Source: an uncultured Alistipes sp. | GTDB lineage: Bacteria; Bacteroidota; Bacteroidia; Bacteroidales; Rikenellaceae | NCBI GenBank assembly: GCA_949288735.1 | Contig: CASELE010000005.1 | Coordinates: forward strand, 25,087 to 89,086 | Direction: 5' to 3' | DNA: 64,000 nt | Part shown: positions 27,540 through 36,085 of the stretch, piece by piece | How positions within the stretch are numbered: the first letter of the stretch is position 1 | Layout: every line of letters starts with the position of its first letter | Notes under the pieces: model-generated | What the model saw: only the letters and a program-made list of their open reading frames with translations | What the model was told of the DNA's origin: nothing | Databases searched by the model: none | Translations under genes and position numbers: made by a program

Positions 27540-27854
27540 TTAGAGCAGTTTCTCGAGCTTTGCCACGAGGTCGCCCTTCTTGCAGGCACCCACCTGCTTG
27601 TCGACTACCTCTCCGTTCTTGAGGAAGATGACGGTCGGGATGTTGCGCACGCCGAACTTTGCGGCGATCTCGTCGGCACCCTCGACGTCGCACTTGCCGA
27701 TCACGGCCTTGCCTTCGTACTCCGCGGCCATCTCTTCGATAATGGGGGTCAGCATGCGGCAGGGCCCGCACCACTCGGCCCAGAAATCGATAACGACAGG
27801 CTGATCCGTCGCAATGATCTCGTTGTAGTTCTCATTCGTGATTGCTAAAGCCAT
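27540..27854 (-). CDS. trx: thioredoxin
   Basis: 104-residue cytosolic disulfide reductase. The active site FWAEWCGPCRMLTP has Cys29 and Cys32, the cis-proline loop reads RNIPTVIF, and a buried Asp in VVIDFWAEW is conserved. No signal peptide, so it serves cytosolic enzymes such as ribonucleotide reductase and peroxiredoxins. It follows dnaE by 31 bases on the same strand, so it can be co-transcribed with the polymerase; I see only a poor promoter-like stretch in the gap. Confidence 0.96.
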   Translation of the reverse strand: MALAITNENYNEIIATDQPVVIDFWAEWCGPCRMLTPIIEEMAAEYEGKAVIGKCDVEGADEIAAKFGVRNIPTVIFLKNGEVVDKQVGACKKGDLVAKLEKLL

Positions 27855-27885
27855 AACAGTAAAGATTTAAGGTGAGTAATTGGTT

Positions 27886-30800
27886 TTACATGATTTTATA
27901 CTTTATCTCGTTTCCGTCGAGCCACTCGATGAGAGGTGAACTCAGGCTCACCTTGTATTTCTTCGAGTACAGATTCAGCCCGACCTGCGTTATCGGGTCA
28001 TACAGACTCAGATGCAGTACGGTCGGTCCGGACGACTCCTTGACCTTTTCGGTCAGCTCGCCGATCAGCTGGTCCGTGATGCGGTCGATGGTGAGTTGGA
28101 TGTGCATCTCGCGGATCATCGTGTCGCGAAGCTCTTGCAGCTGTACCATCGACACGATTTTCAGTTCGAGCTCCTTCTCGTTGTAGGGCCGGGGCTGTAT
28201 GCGGGCGCGGATGAAGAGAAAATAGTCCGTGTAGAGGTATTTGCGGAAGTTTTCGTAATCCTTTCCGAAGAGGGTGAACTCGTGTGTGCCGTTGTAGTCC
28301 TCGAGCGTGAACCGCCCCCAGGGTTTTCCCGTCTTGGTCGTCAGGTTCTGCACCGCGGTGACCATGCCTGCAACTGCCACCTCCTGTCCGCGAAGTTCGT
28401 CCAGGTGTTCGAGTTGCCCGAGTTCGGTCTTGCACATGTGGTCGATGATCGTCTTGTAGTCGTCGAGCGGGTGGGCCGAGAGGTAGAGTCCCACCGTCTC
28501 GCGCTCCTTGGTCAGAGTCTCGAGCGGATTCCAGTCGGGGCAGACGGGCACGGCGGGGCGCTGGATGTCGACCTCGCCGTTGCCGCCGAAGAGGCTTTGC
28601 TGCGCGCTGTTCTTCTCGCTCTGGTAGCGCTGTCCGTAGCGGATGAGCTGCTCGATATAGGTGGCTCCGTTCGGATCGCGCGTGTCGGTCCCGAAGAATT
28701 TGCTGCGGTGGAACCCCGCTATCGAGTCGAATGCCCCGGCATAGGCCAGATTCTCCAGGCATTTGCGGTTTACGAGCGAGTAGTTCAAGCGTTCCATGAG
28801 GTCGTACGCATCCTTGAAGCGGCCGTTGCGCTCGCGTTCGGCGATGATGCTTTCGACGGCTGCTTCGCCGACCCCCTTGACTGCGGCGAGCCCGAATCGG
28901 ACATCGCCTTCGCGGTTGGCAGAAAAGGTCTGTTGCGATTCGTTTATGTCAGGACCGAGCACGCTGATACCCATTCGTTTACATTCGTTCATGTAAATCG
29001 TCAACTGATCCACGTTCGCAAGGTTGCGGCTCAGCACGGCTGCCATGTATTCCGACGGATAGTTCGCCTTGAGATAGGCCGTCTGGAAGGCGACCCACGA
29101 ATAGCAGGTGGCGTGCGACTTGTTGAAGGCGTAGGAGGCGAACTTCTCCCAGTCACTCCATATTTTTTCAAGCACCTTCGGGTCGTATCCGTTCTGCTGT
29201 CCGCCGTGGATGAATTTGGGCTTTAGGGCGTCGAGCTTGTCCTTGAGCTTCTTGCCCATCGCCTTGCGCAGCGTGTCCGACTCGCCGCGCGTGAAGCCTG
29301 CAAGCAGGCGTGAGAGGAGCATCACCTGCTCCTGATAGACCGTCACGCCGTAGGTGTCCTTCAGGTACTTCTCCATCACCGGAATGTCGTACACAATCGG
29401 ACTCCGGCCGTGCTTTCGGGCGATGAAGTCGGGGATATAGTCCATCGGCCCCGGTCGGTAGAGGGCGTTCATGGCGATCAGGTCCTCGAAGGTGGTGGGC
29501 TGCAGTTCGCGCAGGTATTTCTGCATGCCGGCAGACTCGAACTGGAAGGTGCCGACCGTGCGTCCCTCGCTGTAGAGCCGGTAGGTGGCCGGGTCATCGA
29601 TGATGGAGAAGTCGTCGATGTCGATCTTGCGGCCCGTTGTCCGGCGAATGTTCTCCACCGCGTCCTTGATGATCGACAGGGTCTTAAGACCGAGGAAGTC
29701 CATCTTGATGAGCCCCGTCTCCTCGATGACAGAACCTTCGTACTGTGTGACGAGTATCTTTTCGCCCGTCTCTTTGTCATCGGCCGTCGACACGGGGACC
29801 CAGTCGGTGATGTCGTCGCGGCAGATGATTGTGCCGCAGGCGTGTACGCCCGTGTTACGTACGTTGCCCTCGAGCATCTTCGCATAGCGGATTGTATCGC
29901 GCAGTATGGGGTTGTCCGACTCTTCGGCCTCCTTCAGCTCGGGCACGTAGTCGATGGCATTCTGCAGCGTGGGCTTTTTGTCCGGTATGCGGTCCGGAAC
30001 GAGCTTGCAGAGCCGGTCCGATTCGGAGAGCGGCAGCCGCTGTACGCGTGCCACGTCCTTGATGGCCAGCTTCGCGGCCATCGTGCCGTAGGTGATGATA
30101 TGGGCCACCTTCTCCCTGCCGTATTTCTGCGTCACCCAGTTCAGAACACGTCCGCGCCCGTCGTCGTCGAAGTCGACGTCGATATCGGGCAGCGAAATGC
30201 GGTCCGGATTGAGGAATCGCTCGAACAGAAGATCATAGGCGATGGGGTCGATTTGCGTGATTCCCAGGCAGTATGCTACGGCCGATCCGGCGGCCGATCC
30301 ACGGCCGGGGCCCACCGATACGTCGAGCTCTTCACGGGCTGCGCGGATGAAGTCCTGCACGATGAGAAAGTAACCCGGGAAGCCCATCGTCTTCATTATG
30401 TGAAGCTCGAACCGGAGACGTTCTACTACCTCGTCTCCAAGTTGTTCTCCATAGCGCTTGCGTGCTCCTTCCATCGTGAGCTTGGCAAGATAGTCGGCCT
30501 CCAGCTTGATGCGGTAGAGCTTGTCGTATCCGCCGAGCTTCTCTATTTTCTTGCGACCCTCCTCTTCGGTGAGGACCACGTTGCCGTGTTCGTCGCGCGT
30601 GAACTCGTCATACAGCTCCTGCTCGCTCAGACGGGCGCGGTACTCCTCTTCGGTCCCGAAGTCGGCGGGAATGCCGAAGGTGGGCATGATGGGGGCGTGA
30701 TCGATGGAGTAGTGCTCTACGCTGTTGCAGATATCGACGGTCGTGGCCATGGCCTCCGGGTCCGTCTCTCCGAAGACGGCGGCCATTTCGGCCGTAGTCT

Positions 30801-31833
30801 TCAGCCACTCCTGCTTGGAGTAGAGCATCCGCTTCGGGTCGTCGAGATCCTTGCCCGTCGAAAGGCATATGAGGCGGTCGTGCGCCTCGGCGTTGTCTTC
30901 GTCCACGAAGTGCACGTCGTTCGTGCAGACGGTGCGTATTCCGTGCTTGGCCGCCAGTTCACGCAGATGGCGGTTTACCTCCAGCTGCATGGGGTAGGCT
31001 TCGTGATTGGCCCGTTCGACGGTCGCACGGTGCAGCTGGAGCTCCAAATAGTAGTCGTCGCCGAAGAGGTTCTTGTGCCAGAGTATGGCCTCCTCGGCCC
31101 GGGCCAGGTCGCCGGCCGTGATGGCGCGCGGCACCTCTCCGGCCAGACAAGCCGAGCAGCAGATGAGCCCTTCGTGGTACCGCTCCAGCTCGCTGCGGTC
31201 GGTGCGCGGACGCATGTAGAATCCGTCGGTCCACGCCCTCGATACGATCTTGACCAGATTGTGGTAACCCTTGAGGTTCTTGGCCAGCAGGATGAGATGG
31301 TATCCGCTCTGGTCGGGCTTCCCCTCCTTGTCCTGCATCCGCCGCCGTGCCACGTAGACTTCGCACCCGATGATGGGCTTGAAGTCGGGTTTTGCCATGA
31401 GTCCGGCAATCAGTTCGCTGGCACGTTCGGGATCGAACCCGAATTCGCGCTCCATTTCGGCCACTTCGTCTGCCCGGCTGCGTGCCGCGGCATGGCGTTC
31501 GGCCGCCTCGGGCGAAGCGTTCTTCTGCTTCCCGAGAGCCTCGGCCTCGGCGCGCAGACGGGCCAGGTATCCCCGGGGATCCGCTTCGCCCGCAAGCAGT
31601 TCGTCGAGTGCCGTGCGCAGGTGCTCGAGCCGTTTGATCCGGGCATGCTTCTTGTCGTTCTGCTTCTTGACATAATTGTAGAACTCCTTGATGCCGAACA
31701 TGTTTCCGTGATCCGTCACGGCGATGCCCGGCTGTCCGTCGGCCATGGCCTTGTCGACGAGACGCTGCACGCTGGCCTGGCCGTCGAGGATGGAGTACTG
31801 TGTATGTACGTGAAGATGTACGAACTGCGACAT
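27886..31833 (-). CDS. dnaE: DNA polymerase III alpha subunit
   Basis: 1315-residue replicative polymerase. An N-terminal PHP domain opens MSQFVHLHVHTQYSILDGQ and holds AVTDHGNMFGIKEFYNYVKK; the palm has GPGRGSAAGSAVAYCLGITQ, LPDIDVDFDDDGRGRV and the helix-hairpin-helix region GIQ-like GVGEAAVESIIAE; an OB-fold near the C-terminus includes VAVAGMVTAVQNLTTKTGK. Odd point: between YVKKQND and FKPIIGCEVYVARRR the PHP domain holds ~90 extra helical, Arg/Glu/Ala-rich residues. The start at 31833 follows the promoter box; the ATG at 31863 lies too close to that box to be transcribed. Confidence 0.96.
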   Translation of the reverse strand: MSQFVHLHVHTQYSILDGQASVQRLVDKAMADGQPGIAVTDHGNMFGIKEFYNYVKKQNDKKHARIKRLEHLRTALDELLAGEADPRGYLARLRAEAEALGKQKNASPEAAERHAAARSRADEVAEMEREFGFDPERASELIAGLMAKPDFKPIIGCEVYVARRRMQDKEGKPDQSGYHLILLAKNLKGYHNLVKIVSRAWTDGFYMRPRTDRSELERYHEGLICCSACLAGEVPRAITAGDLARAEEAILWHKNLFGDDYYLELQLHRATVERANHEAYPMQLEVNRHLRELAAKHGIRTVCTNDVHFVDEDNAEAHDRLICLSTGKDLDDPKRMLYSKQEWLKTTAEMAAVFGETDPEAMATTVDICNSVEHYSIDHAPIMPTFGIPADFGTEEEYRARLSEQELYDEFTRDEHGNVVLTEEEGRKKIEKLGGYDKLYRIKLEADYLAKLTMEGARKRYGEQLGDEVVERLRFELHIMKTMGFPGYFLIVQDFIRAAREELDVSVGPGRGSAAGSAVAYCLGITQIDPIAYDLLFERFLNPDRISLPDIDVDFDDDGRGRVLNWVTQKYGREKVAHIITYGTMAAKLAIKDVARVQRLPLSESDRLCKLVPDRIPDKKPTLQNAIDYVPELKEAEESDNPILRDTIRYAKMLEGNVRNTGVHACGTIICRDDITDWVPVSTADDKETGEKILVTQYEGSVIEETGLIKMDFLGLKTLSIIKDAVENIRRTTGRKIDIDDFSIIDDPATYRLYSEGRTVGTFQFESAGMQKYLRELQPTTFEDLIAMNALYRPGPMDYIPDFIARKHGRSPIVYDIPVMEKYLKDTYGVTVYQEQVMLLSRLLAGFTRGESDTLRKAMGKKLKDKLDALKPKFIHGGQQNGYDPKVLEKIWSDWEKFASYAFNKSHATCYSWVAFQTAYLKANYPSEYMAAVLSRNLANVDQLTIYMNECKRMGISVLGPDINESQQTFSANREGDVRFGLAAVKGVGEAAVESIIAERERNGRFKDAYDLMERLNYSLVNRKCLENLAYAGAFDSIAGFHRSKFFGTDTRDPNGATYIEQLIRYGQRYQSEKNSAQQSLFGGNGEVDIQRPAVPVCPDWNPLETLTKERETVGLYLSAHPLDDYKTIIDHMCKTELGQLEHLDELRGQEVAVAGMVTAVQNLTTKTGKPWGRFTLEDYNGTHEFTLFGKDYENFRKYLYTDYFLFIRARIQPRPYNEKELELKIVSMVQLQELRDTMIREMHIQLTIDRITDQLIGELTEKVKESSGPTVLHLSLYDPITQVGLNLYSKKYKVSLSSPLIEWLDGNEIKYKIM

Positions 31834-31864
31834 GAAGGGACGGAAACTCGTTAGTAAATCCATA

Positions 31865-31872
31865 CAAAGGTA
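31865..31872 (-). promoter_or_regulatory. -7 promoter box (TACCTTTG) for dnaE-trx
   Basis: Exact TAnnTTTG on the minus strand, 31 bases before the dnaE start. Confidence 0.65.
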
Positions 31873-31929
31873 GCAATAAATCCCGAAAAAAAAGAGGGGG
31901 ACATGTTTGCTTTTTTCGGGCGCAATGGC

Positions 31930-31937
31930 TAACTTTA
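31930..31937 (+). promoter_or_regulatory. possible -7 box (TAACTTTA) for the DUF2007 gene
   Basis: One base from TAnnTTTG, 29 bases before the ATG. Confidence 0.45.
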
Positions 31938-31966
31938 TACAGCCGATAACCTAAAACCGCAATACC

Positions 31967-32173
31967 ATGAAAGACGAAACGCTGGTTGTACTGGAAGAGT
32001 ACAATACTCTTGCCGAAGCACAGATCGCCAAGTCGATTCTCGGCAGCGCGGGAATCGAATCCATGATCCGCAACGAATGCATGTCCATGAATTTCCCGGT
32101 CGCCACGCCGGCTCAGCTCGTCGTGAGCGAATCGGATGTGGAGCGGGCCCGGGCCCTGCTGCGTCACAGCTGA
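31967..32173 (+). CDS. DUF2007 protein (putative signal-transducing protein)
   Basis: 68-residue single-domain protein. The stretch LVVLEEYNTLAEAQIAKSIL and SAGIESMIRNE followed by a Val/Ala-rich strand and VSESDVERARALLRHS at the C-terminus fit the short DUF2007 family, a ferredoxin-like fold of unknown role named 'putative signal transducing protein' in databases. No partner gene is evident. It has its own promoter-like box, and a strong terminator whose stem runs into the end of the convergent aroE gene. Confidence 0.82.
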   Translation: MKDETLVVLEEYNTLAEAQIAKSILGSAGIESMIRNECMSMNFPVATPAQLVVSESDVERARALLRHS

Positions 32174-32195
32174 TTCCGGGAGTGAGCCCCTCTCG

Positions 32196-32236
32196 TGCCG
32201 GAGCGCGCGTCAGACCGTGCGCTCCGGCATTTTTTC
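32196..32236 (+). terminator. terminator of the DUF2007 gene, overlapping the aroE 3' end
   Basis: Perfect 11-bp stem TGCCGGAGCGC/GCGCTCCGGCA with a 12-base loop, then TTTTTT. The aroE stop codon lies within the loop and its last codons within the right arm. Confidence 0.85.
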
Positions 32237-32986
32237 GTCCGTCTGCGCTCTGCCGGAGTTCCATGTCGTCCACGAGGCTTCGGCCTGCGTGCGGAACATG
32301 ACGGCGCCGTTCAGTATGCGGGCGCCCCTTTCGCGTCCGAGCGCGAGGAAGCGGGTGAGCGGCGGGTTGTAGACGAGATCGAGCAGCCGGTGCCGCGGCC
32401 CGATAAGGTCATAGCGGAGCCCGGGAGCCTCCTCCGTGCGGGGCCACATGCCGAGCGGGGTAGCCTGTACGATAAGCGGTGTGCCGGCCACCTCTTCGGG
32501 CCGGAGCGTACCGTAGGTGCAGTCGCCGCGCGCGGGGTCGCGCGAAACGATGCGTGCGGCGATGCCCCGTTCGGCCAGTACGTGGATTACGGCGCGGGCC
32601 GCGCCGCCGCTTCCGAGTACGAGGGCCCTTTCGGGCCGCTCTTCTCCGAGCAGACTGTCGAACGATGCCCGCAGTCCGGCCGCATCGGTGTTGTAGCCCG
32701 TGAGGCGCGAGCCGTCGCGCCTCACGCAGTTTACGGCACCGATGCGTGCGGCTTCGGGGGAGAGCCGGTCGAGCAGCGGGATGATCGCCCTCTTGTAGGG
32801 GATGGTCACGTTGAAGCCGCACAGTTCGGGCAGCTCCTCGAGCAACTTGGGCAGTTCATCGATGGAGCCGAGTTCGAAGGCGTCGTAGCGGGCGTCGGCA
32901 ATCCCTTCGCGGGCGAACTTCTCCGCGAAGTATCGGGCCGACGCCGAGTGGGCCAGCGGCCGTCCGATCACACCGTACCGTCTCAT
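32210..32986 (-). CDS. aroE: shikimate dehydrogenase
   Basis: 258-residue NADPH enzyme reducing 3-dehydroshikimate to shikimate in aromatic amino-acid synthesis. Shikimate-binding and catalytic motifs are clear: YGVIGRPLAHSASARYF at the start, the catalytic Lys in FNVTIPYKRA, the Asp in GYNTDAAGLRAS, and the dinucleotide loop VLGSGGAARAVI. The C-terminus runs ~20 residues past the usual end (TWNSGRAQTDEKMPERTV) into the neighbouring gene's terminator hairpin. It begins inside the stop of the DUF368 gene (4-base overlap), so the two are coupled. Confidence 0.95.
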   Translation of the reverse strand: MRRYGVIGRPLAHSASARYFAEKFAREGIADARYDAFELGSIDELPKLLEELPELCGFNVTIPYKRAIIPLLDRLSPEAARIGAVNCVRRDGSRLTGYNTDAAGLRASFDSLLGEERPERALVLGSGGAARAVIHVLAERGIAARIVSRDPARGDCTYGTLRPEEVAGTPLIVQATPLGMWPRTEEAPGLRYDLIGPRHRLLDLVYNPPLTRFLALGRERGARILNGAVMFRTQAEASWTTWNSGRAQTDEKMPERTV

Positions 32987-33921
32987 CCCCGCCGCTTGAC
33001 GACGTAGGCGGCCAGAGCCTCGATGGCAAAGATGAGCGCAAAGCCGACAGCCACGAAGAGCACGGCGCCCCAGACGTGGGCGTCACTGCCCGTGATACGT
33101 TCGAATGCATCGGGCAGGATGTTGCGTTCGACGATCGGATGGACCTCGCCGTGGCTGTCCACATAGGTCTCGACGGCGGTTTTCCAGGGCCATACCTTGT
33201 TGAGCGAGCCGATCATGAAGCCCATCAGAAGGGCGATGGTGCAGTCGTGCCAATGCTTGAGCATCCACGACAGTACGTGCGAGAAGGCTATGATGCCAGA
33301 CACGGCTCCCAGGGCGAAGAGCAGCAGGATGGGGATGTTCAGATCGGCGACAGCCTGCATGATGTAGTGGTATTTGCCCATCAGCAGCAGGATGAAGGCC
33401 CCCGAGATGCCGGGCAGAATCATGGCACAGATGGCGATGGCCCCCGAGAGGATGATGAACCACCAGTCGTCGGGCGTCTGCGTGGGCGATACCACCGTGA
33501 TCCACCAGGCCACGGCGATGCCGACGACGAGCGAGACCAGCCGTTTCCAGTCCCATTGTGCCACTTCGCGCGCCACGAGCAGTGCCGAAGCGACTATCAG
33601 TCCGAAGAAGAAGGACCATATTTCGATGGGATGGTTCGTAAGCAGATAGGTCATCAGCCGTGCGAGCGAGAAGATGGAGATGCCGATGCCGAGCAGTACC
33701 GAGCAGAGAAAAGCTCCGTTTACATGGCGCCACAACGCGGCGAAGCGGCCCCGGAAGAGCAGCCGGAGCGCTTCGAGGTTGAAACGGCGGATCGAATCGA
33801 GCAGTTCCTCGTAGATGCCCGATATGAAGGCGATGGTGCCGCCCGAGACGCCCGGTACGACGTCTGCCATGCCCATGGCGCACCCCTTGAGGGTGAGCAA
33901 CGGATAGCGCGAAAGTTTCAT
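32983..33921 (-). CDS. DUF368 membrane protein (PopT-type undecaprenyl-phosphate translocase)
   Basis: 312-residue polytopic inner-membrane protein with about eight to ten hydrophobic segments. DUF368 landmarks: LKGCAMGMADVVPGVSGGTI near the N-terminus and a second, repeat-like ICAMILPGISGAFILLLMGK in the middle, the two inverted-repeat signature loops. Members of this family were shown to recycle the C55 lipid carrier across the membrane for wall and surface-glycan synthesis. It overlaps aroE. A TAnnTTTG box lies 23 bases before the ATG and a run of ten G lies further upstream. Confidence 0.92.
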   Translation of the reverse strand: MKLSRYPLLTLKGCAMGMADVVPGVSGGTIAFISGIYEELLDSIRRFNLEALRLLFRGRFAALWRHVNGAFLCSVLLGIGISIFSLARLMTYLLTNHPIEIWSFFFGLIVASALLVAREVAQWDWKRLVSLVVGIAVAWWITVVSPTQTPDDWWFIILSGAIAICAMILPGISGAFILLLMGKYHYIMQAVADLNIPILLLFALGAVSGIIAFSHVLSWMLKHWHDCTIALLMGFMIGSLNKVWPWKTAVETYVDSHGEVHPIVERNILPDAFERITGSDAHVWGAVLFVAVGFALIFAIEALAAYVVKRRG

Positions 33922-33944
33922 GTACGGAAACGAATTGGTCCGTG

Positions 33945-33952
33945 CAAAGATA
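33945..33952 (-). promoter_or_regulatory. -7 promoter box (TATCTTTG) for popT-like-aroE
   Basis: Exact TAnnTTTG on the minus strand, 23 bases before the start. Confidence 0.65.
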
Positions 33953-34000
33953 ATGCAAAGGTGTCACATCGGCAAGTTGTCCGCCTCTCCGGCCGGTATC

Positions 34001-34010
34001 GGGGGGGGGG
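34001..34010. repeat. G10 homopolymer tract
   Basis: Ten consecutive G between the end of the PUR-protein gene and the promoter of the DUF368 gene, about 50 bases upstream of the -7 box. Such tracts are prone to slippage. Confidence 0.9.
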
Positions 34011-34053
34011 AGACTCCGTTCCGTGACATCGCGCGCCCGGACAGGGCGGGGGA

Positions 34054-34404
34054 TCAGAGTGCGGCGAACTCTTCGTCGAGCTGCTGTTCGGCTTCGATCA
34101 GCTCCTGCCGTTCGAAAAATTCGGGTTTGCTGCGTCTGATGAAGTCGATGACTTCGTGGAATCCGTTGCCGAACTTGGCGAAGTCCTCCTTGTAAAGGAA
34201 TATCTTGTGCCGATCGTAGGCGATGCTTCCGTCCGGATGGGTGATCTTACGGCTCTCCGTGATGGTCAGGAAGTAGTCGCCGGCACGCGTCGATCGTACG
34301 TCGAAGAAATAGGTTCGTCGTCCGGCCTTTACGGCCTTGGACAGGATTTGTTCTCCGAGCTCTTCGCCTCCCTTCTCCGATGCCGGATTCATGGGTGATG
34401 CCAT
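34054..34404 (-). CDS. PUR/DUF3276 family nucleic-acid-binding protein
   Basis: 116-residue protein with one PUR repeat: GRRTYFFDVRSTRAGDYFLT, then KITHPDGSIAYDRHKIFLYK and FAKFGNGFHEVIDFIRRSKP. In Borrelia and Bacteroidetes relatives the fold binds single-stranded nucleic acid. A helical, acidic tail (IEAEQQLDEEFAAL) ends it. An in-frame TTG twelve bases upstream is possible, but the ATG is preferred. Weak -7-like TATATTCG lies about 36 bases upstream. It is the last gene after the hisS-S41 unit; whether it is co-transcribed is unclear. Confidence 0.88.
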   Translation of the reverse strand: MASPMNPASEKGGEELGEQILSKAVKAGRRTYFFDVRSTRAGDYFLTITESRKITHPDGSIAYDRHKIFLYKEDFAKFGNGFHEVIDFIRRSKPEFFERQELIEAEQQLDEEFAAL

Positions 34405-34480
34405 GCAGTGGTTCAAATGTTAGTGGTCCGTTGGTATGACGAATATACGGACAATCCGGCAATCGAGCAAATTTCAGCGG

Positions 34481-36073
34481 TTATTTTTCGTATCCGATGA
34501 GTTTCTTACCCTCTGTATTCCAGGCTTCGAGCAGCTTTATAGAGCGCTTGTATACCATTGTATCTGTGTTGTTTGCGATACGAATAGCCCCCTCCGTTCC
34601 ATAGAGCAGCCGGGCCAGTTCGATTGCGACGAGCCGACGCAGCCGGGGCGCCGACCGCGACTCCTCGGCCACGGAGCGGGGCAGACCGCGCGTGGCGCCG
34701 AATGCAGCGAGGTCGTCGAGCATCGTTCCGTCGACGGCAAACTTCGCGGCGAAGCACCCGGCGTCGGGGTAGAGCCGCAGGAGCTCCCCGCGCTGCCGGT
34801 CGACGATGCCGAGCAGGAAGGCCTCGAGGGCGCCGTTGCGCACGAGCCGCGACAGCCAGGGTGTCGTGGCGGCCGTGTCGGGCGCCGTGAGCAGGTCGGG
34901 CAGGATACCGCCGCCGCCGAATACAGGACGCCCCGTGCGGAGTGTCCGAAAACGCGGAGCTCCGGTCGTTAGGCTGTCGGGCGGGAGCGTGTTGCGGCGC
35001 ATGAAATCGTGCAGGTATCTTTCGCGTTCCCCTTCGGTATAGGGGCGCTGGATTATGCGTCCCGAAGGGGTGTGATAGCGGGCTATCGTGAGCCGCAGCG
35101 CCGAACCATCGGATAGTGTGAATTGTCTTTGTACAAGACCTTTGCCAAAACTCGGACGGCCGATGATTACGCCGCGGTCCCAATCCTGCAACGCTCCGGC
35201 GACTATTTCGCTGGCCGAAGCCGACCCTTCGTCGATCAGTACGGCGAGCGGTCCGTCGGTGAGCGTTCCGCCCTTTTTCGCTTCGTAAATCGTTTCGGGT
35301 ATGGCACGTCCCTCGACCGAGAGGAGCCGGTTGCCGCGCGAAAGGAAGAACTCTGCCAGGGCGAGGGCTTCTCCGAGCAGTCCGCCGCCGTTGCCGCGCA
35401 GGTCGAGGATGAGGGCCCGCGGTGAACCCAGCCGTTCATAGGCAGCGTGAAACTCCTCCGTCGTGGTGCGGCCGAATCGGCCGACATGTATGTATCCGAT
35501 TCCCGGCGCTGCTTCGTAGGCAGCATCGACGGTGCGGAGCGGAATCCGGTCGCGTATAACAGTGAAGCATACCGGTTTATCCGCTCCGTGGCGTAGCGTT
35601 TCGATACGGACCCGGGTGCCGCGCCGGCCGCGCAGCAGAGACGGGATGTCCGTCGGTACAGCCCCCGCGACACGGCAGGAGTCGATCGTTACGATGCGGT
35701 CGCTGGCCCTTATCCCCGCCTGTTCGGCCGGCCCGCCCGGCAAGGGCCGGATTACGACGGGTGTGTCGGCGATCACTCCGAATTCGATGCCGATGCCGTC
35801 GAACGAGCCTTCGATACGCTCCCTTGCGCTGCGCATCTCCTCGGCCGTAAGATAGGCCGAGTGGGGGTCGAGTTCGGAAAGAATGGCCCGCACGGCCGTC
35901 TCGGCGAGAGATCCGGGGTCGGGCGTATCGACATAATAGGCGTTCAGATAGCGGAATACACGGTCGAATTTCTGCTGCGCGGTCACGGCGTCCCGTGCAT
36001 TGCGGGGAGTCTGGGCCGTACAGCAGAGTGCGACGGACATCGCGACGGCGAGAAGCGGCAGGTGCGGACGCAT
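34481..36073 (-). CDS. S41 C-terminal processing peptidase
   Basis: 530-residue exported serine protease of the CtpA/Prc type. Signal peptide about 1-20, a helical region, a PDZ domain (GGPAEQAGIRASDRIVTIDS near 113-132) and the S41 catalytic domain: substrate-binding LILDLRGNGGGLLGEALALA, nucleophile S286 in DEGSASASEIV and general base K311 in GRPSFGKGLV. A ~150-residue C-terminal domain follows. It cleaves C-termini of periplasmic proteins. It begins 12 bases after hisS, so it is co-transcribed with it. The chosen ATG gives a clean signal peptide. Confidence 0.94.
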   Translation of the reverse strand: MRPHLPLLAVAMSVALCCTAQTPRNARDAVTAQQKFDRVFRYLNAYYVDTPDPGSLAETAVRAILSELDPHSAYLTAEEMRSARERIEGSFDGIGIEFGVIADTPVVIRPLPGGPAEQAGIRASDRIVTIDSCRVAGAVPTDIPSLLRGRRGTRVRIETLRHGADKPVCFTVIRDRIPLRTVDAAYEAAPGIGYIHVGRFGRTTTEEFHAAYERLGSPRALILDLRGNGGGLLGEALALAEFFLSRGNRLLSVEGRAIPETIYEAKKGGTLTDGPLAVLIDEGSASASEIVAGALQDWDRGVIIGRPSFGKGLVQRQFTLSDGSALRLTIARYHTPSGRIIQRPYTEGERERYLHDFMRRNTLPPDSLTTGAPRFRTLRTGRPVFGGGGILPDLLTAPDTAATTPWLSRLVRNGALEAFLLGIVDRQRGELLRLYPDAGCFAAKFAVDGTMLDDLAAFGATRGLPRSVAEESRSAPRLRRLVAIELARLLYGTEGAIRIANNTDTMVYKRSIKLLEAWNTEGKKLIGYEK

Positions 36074-36085
36074 GTCCGGAACGCG

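Noticed and set aside
29410..31854. 814-codon open frame opposite dnaE
   Set aside because: Antisense shadow; dnaE motifs cover the whole stretch.
34436..34972. Plus-strand open frame beside the PUR gene
   Set aside because: Overlaps the S41 protease in antisense; translation is featureless.
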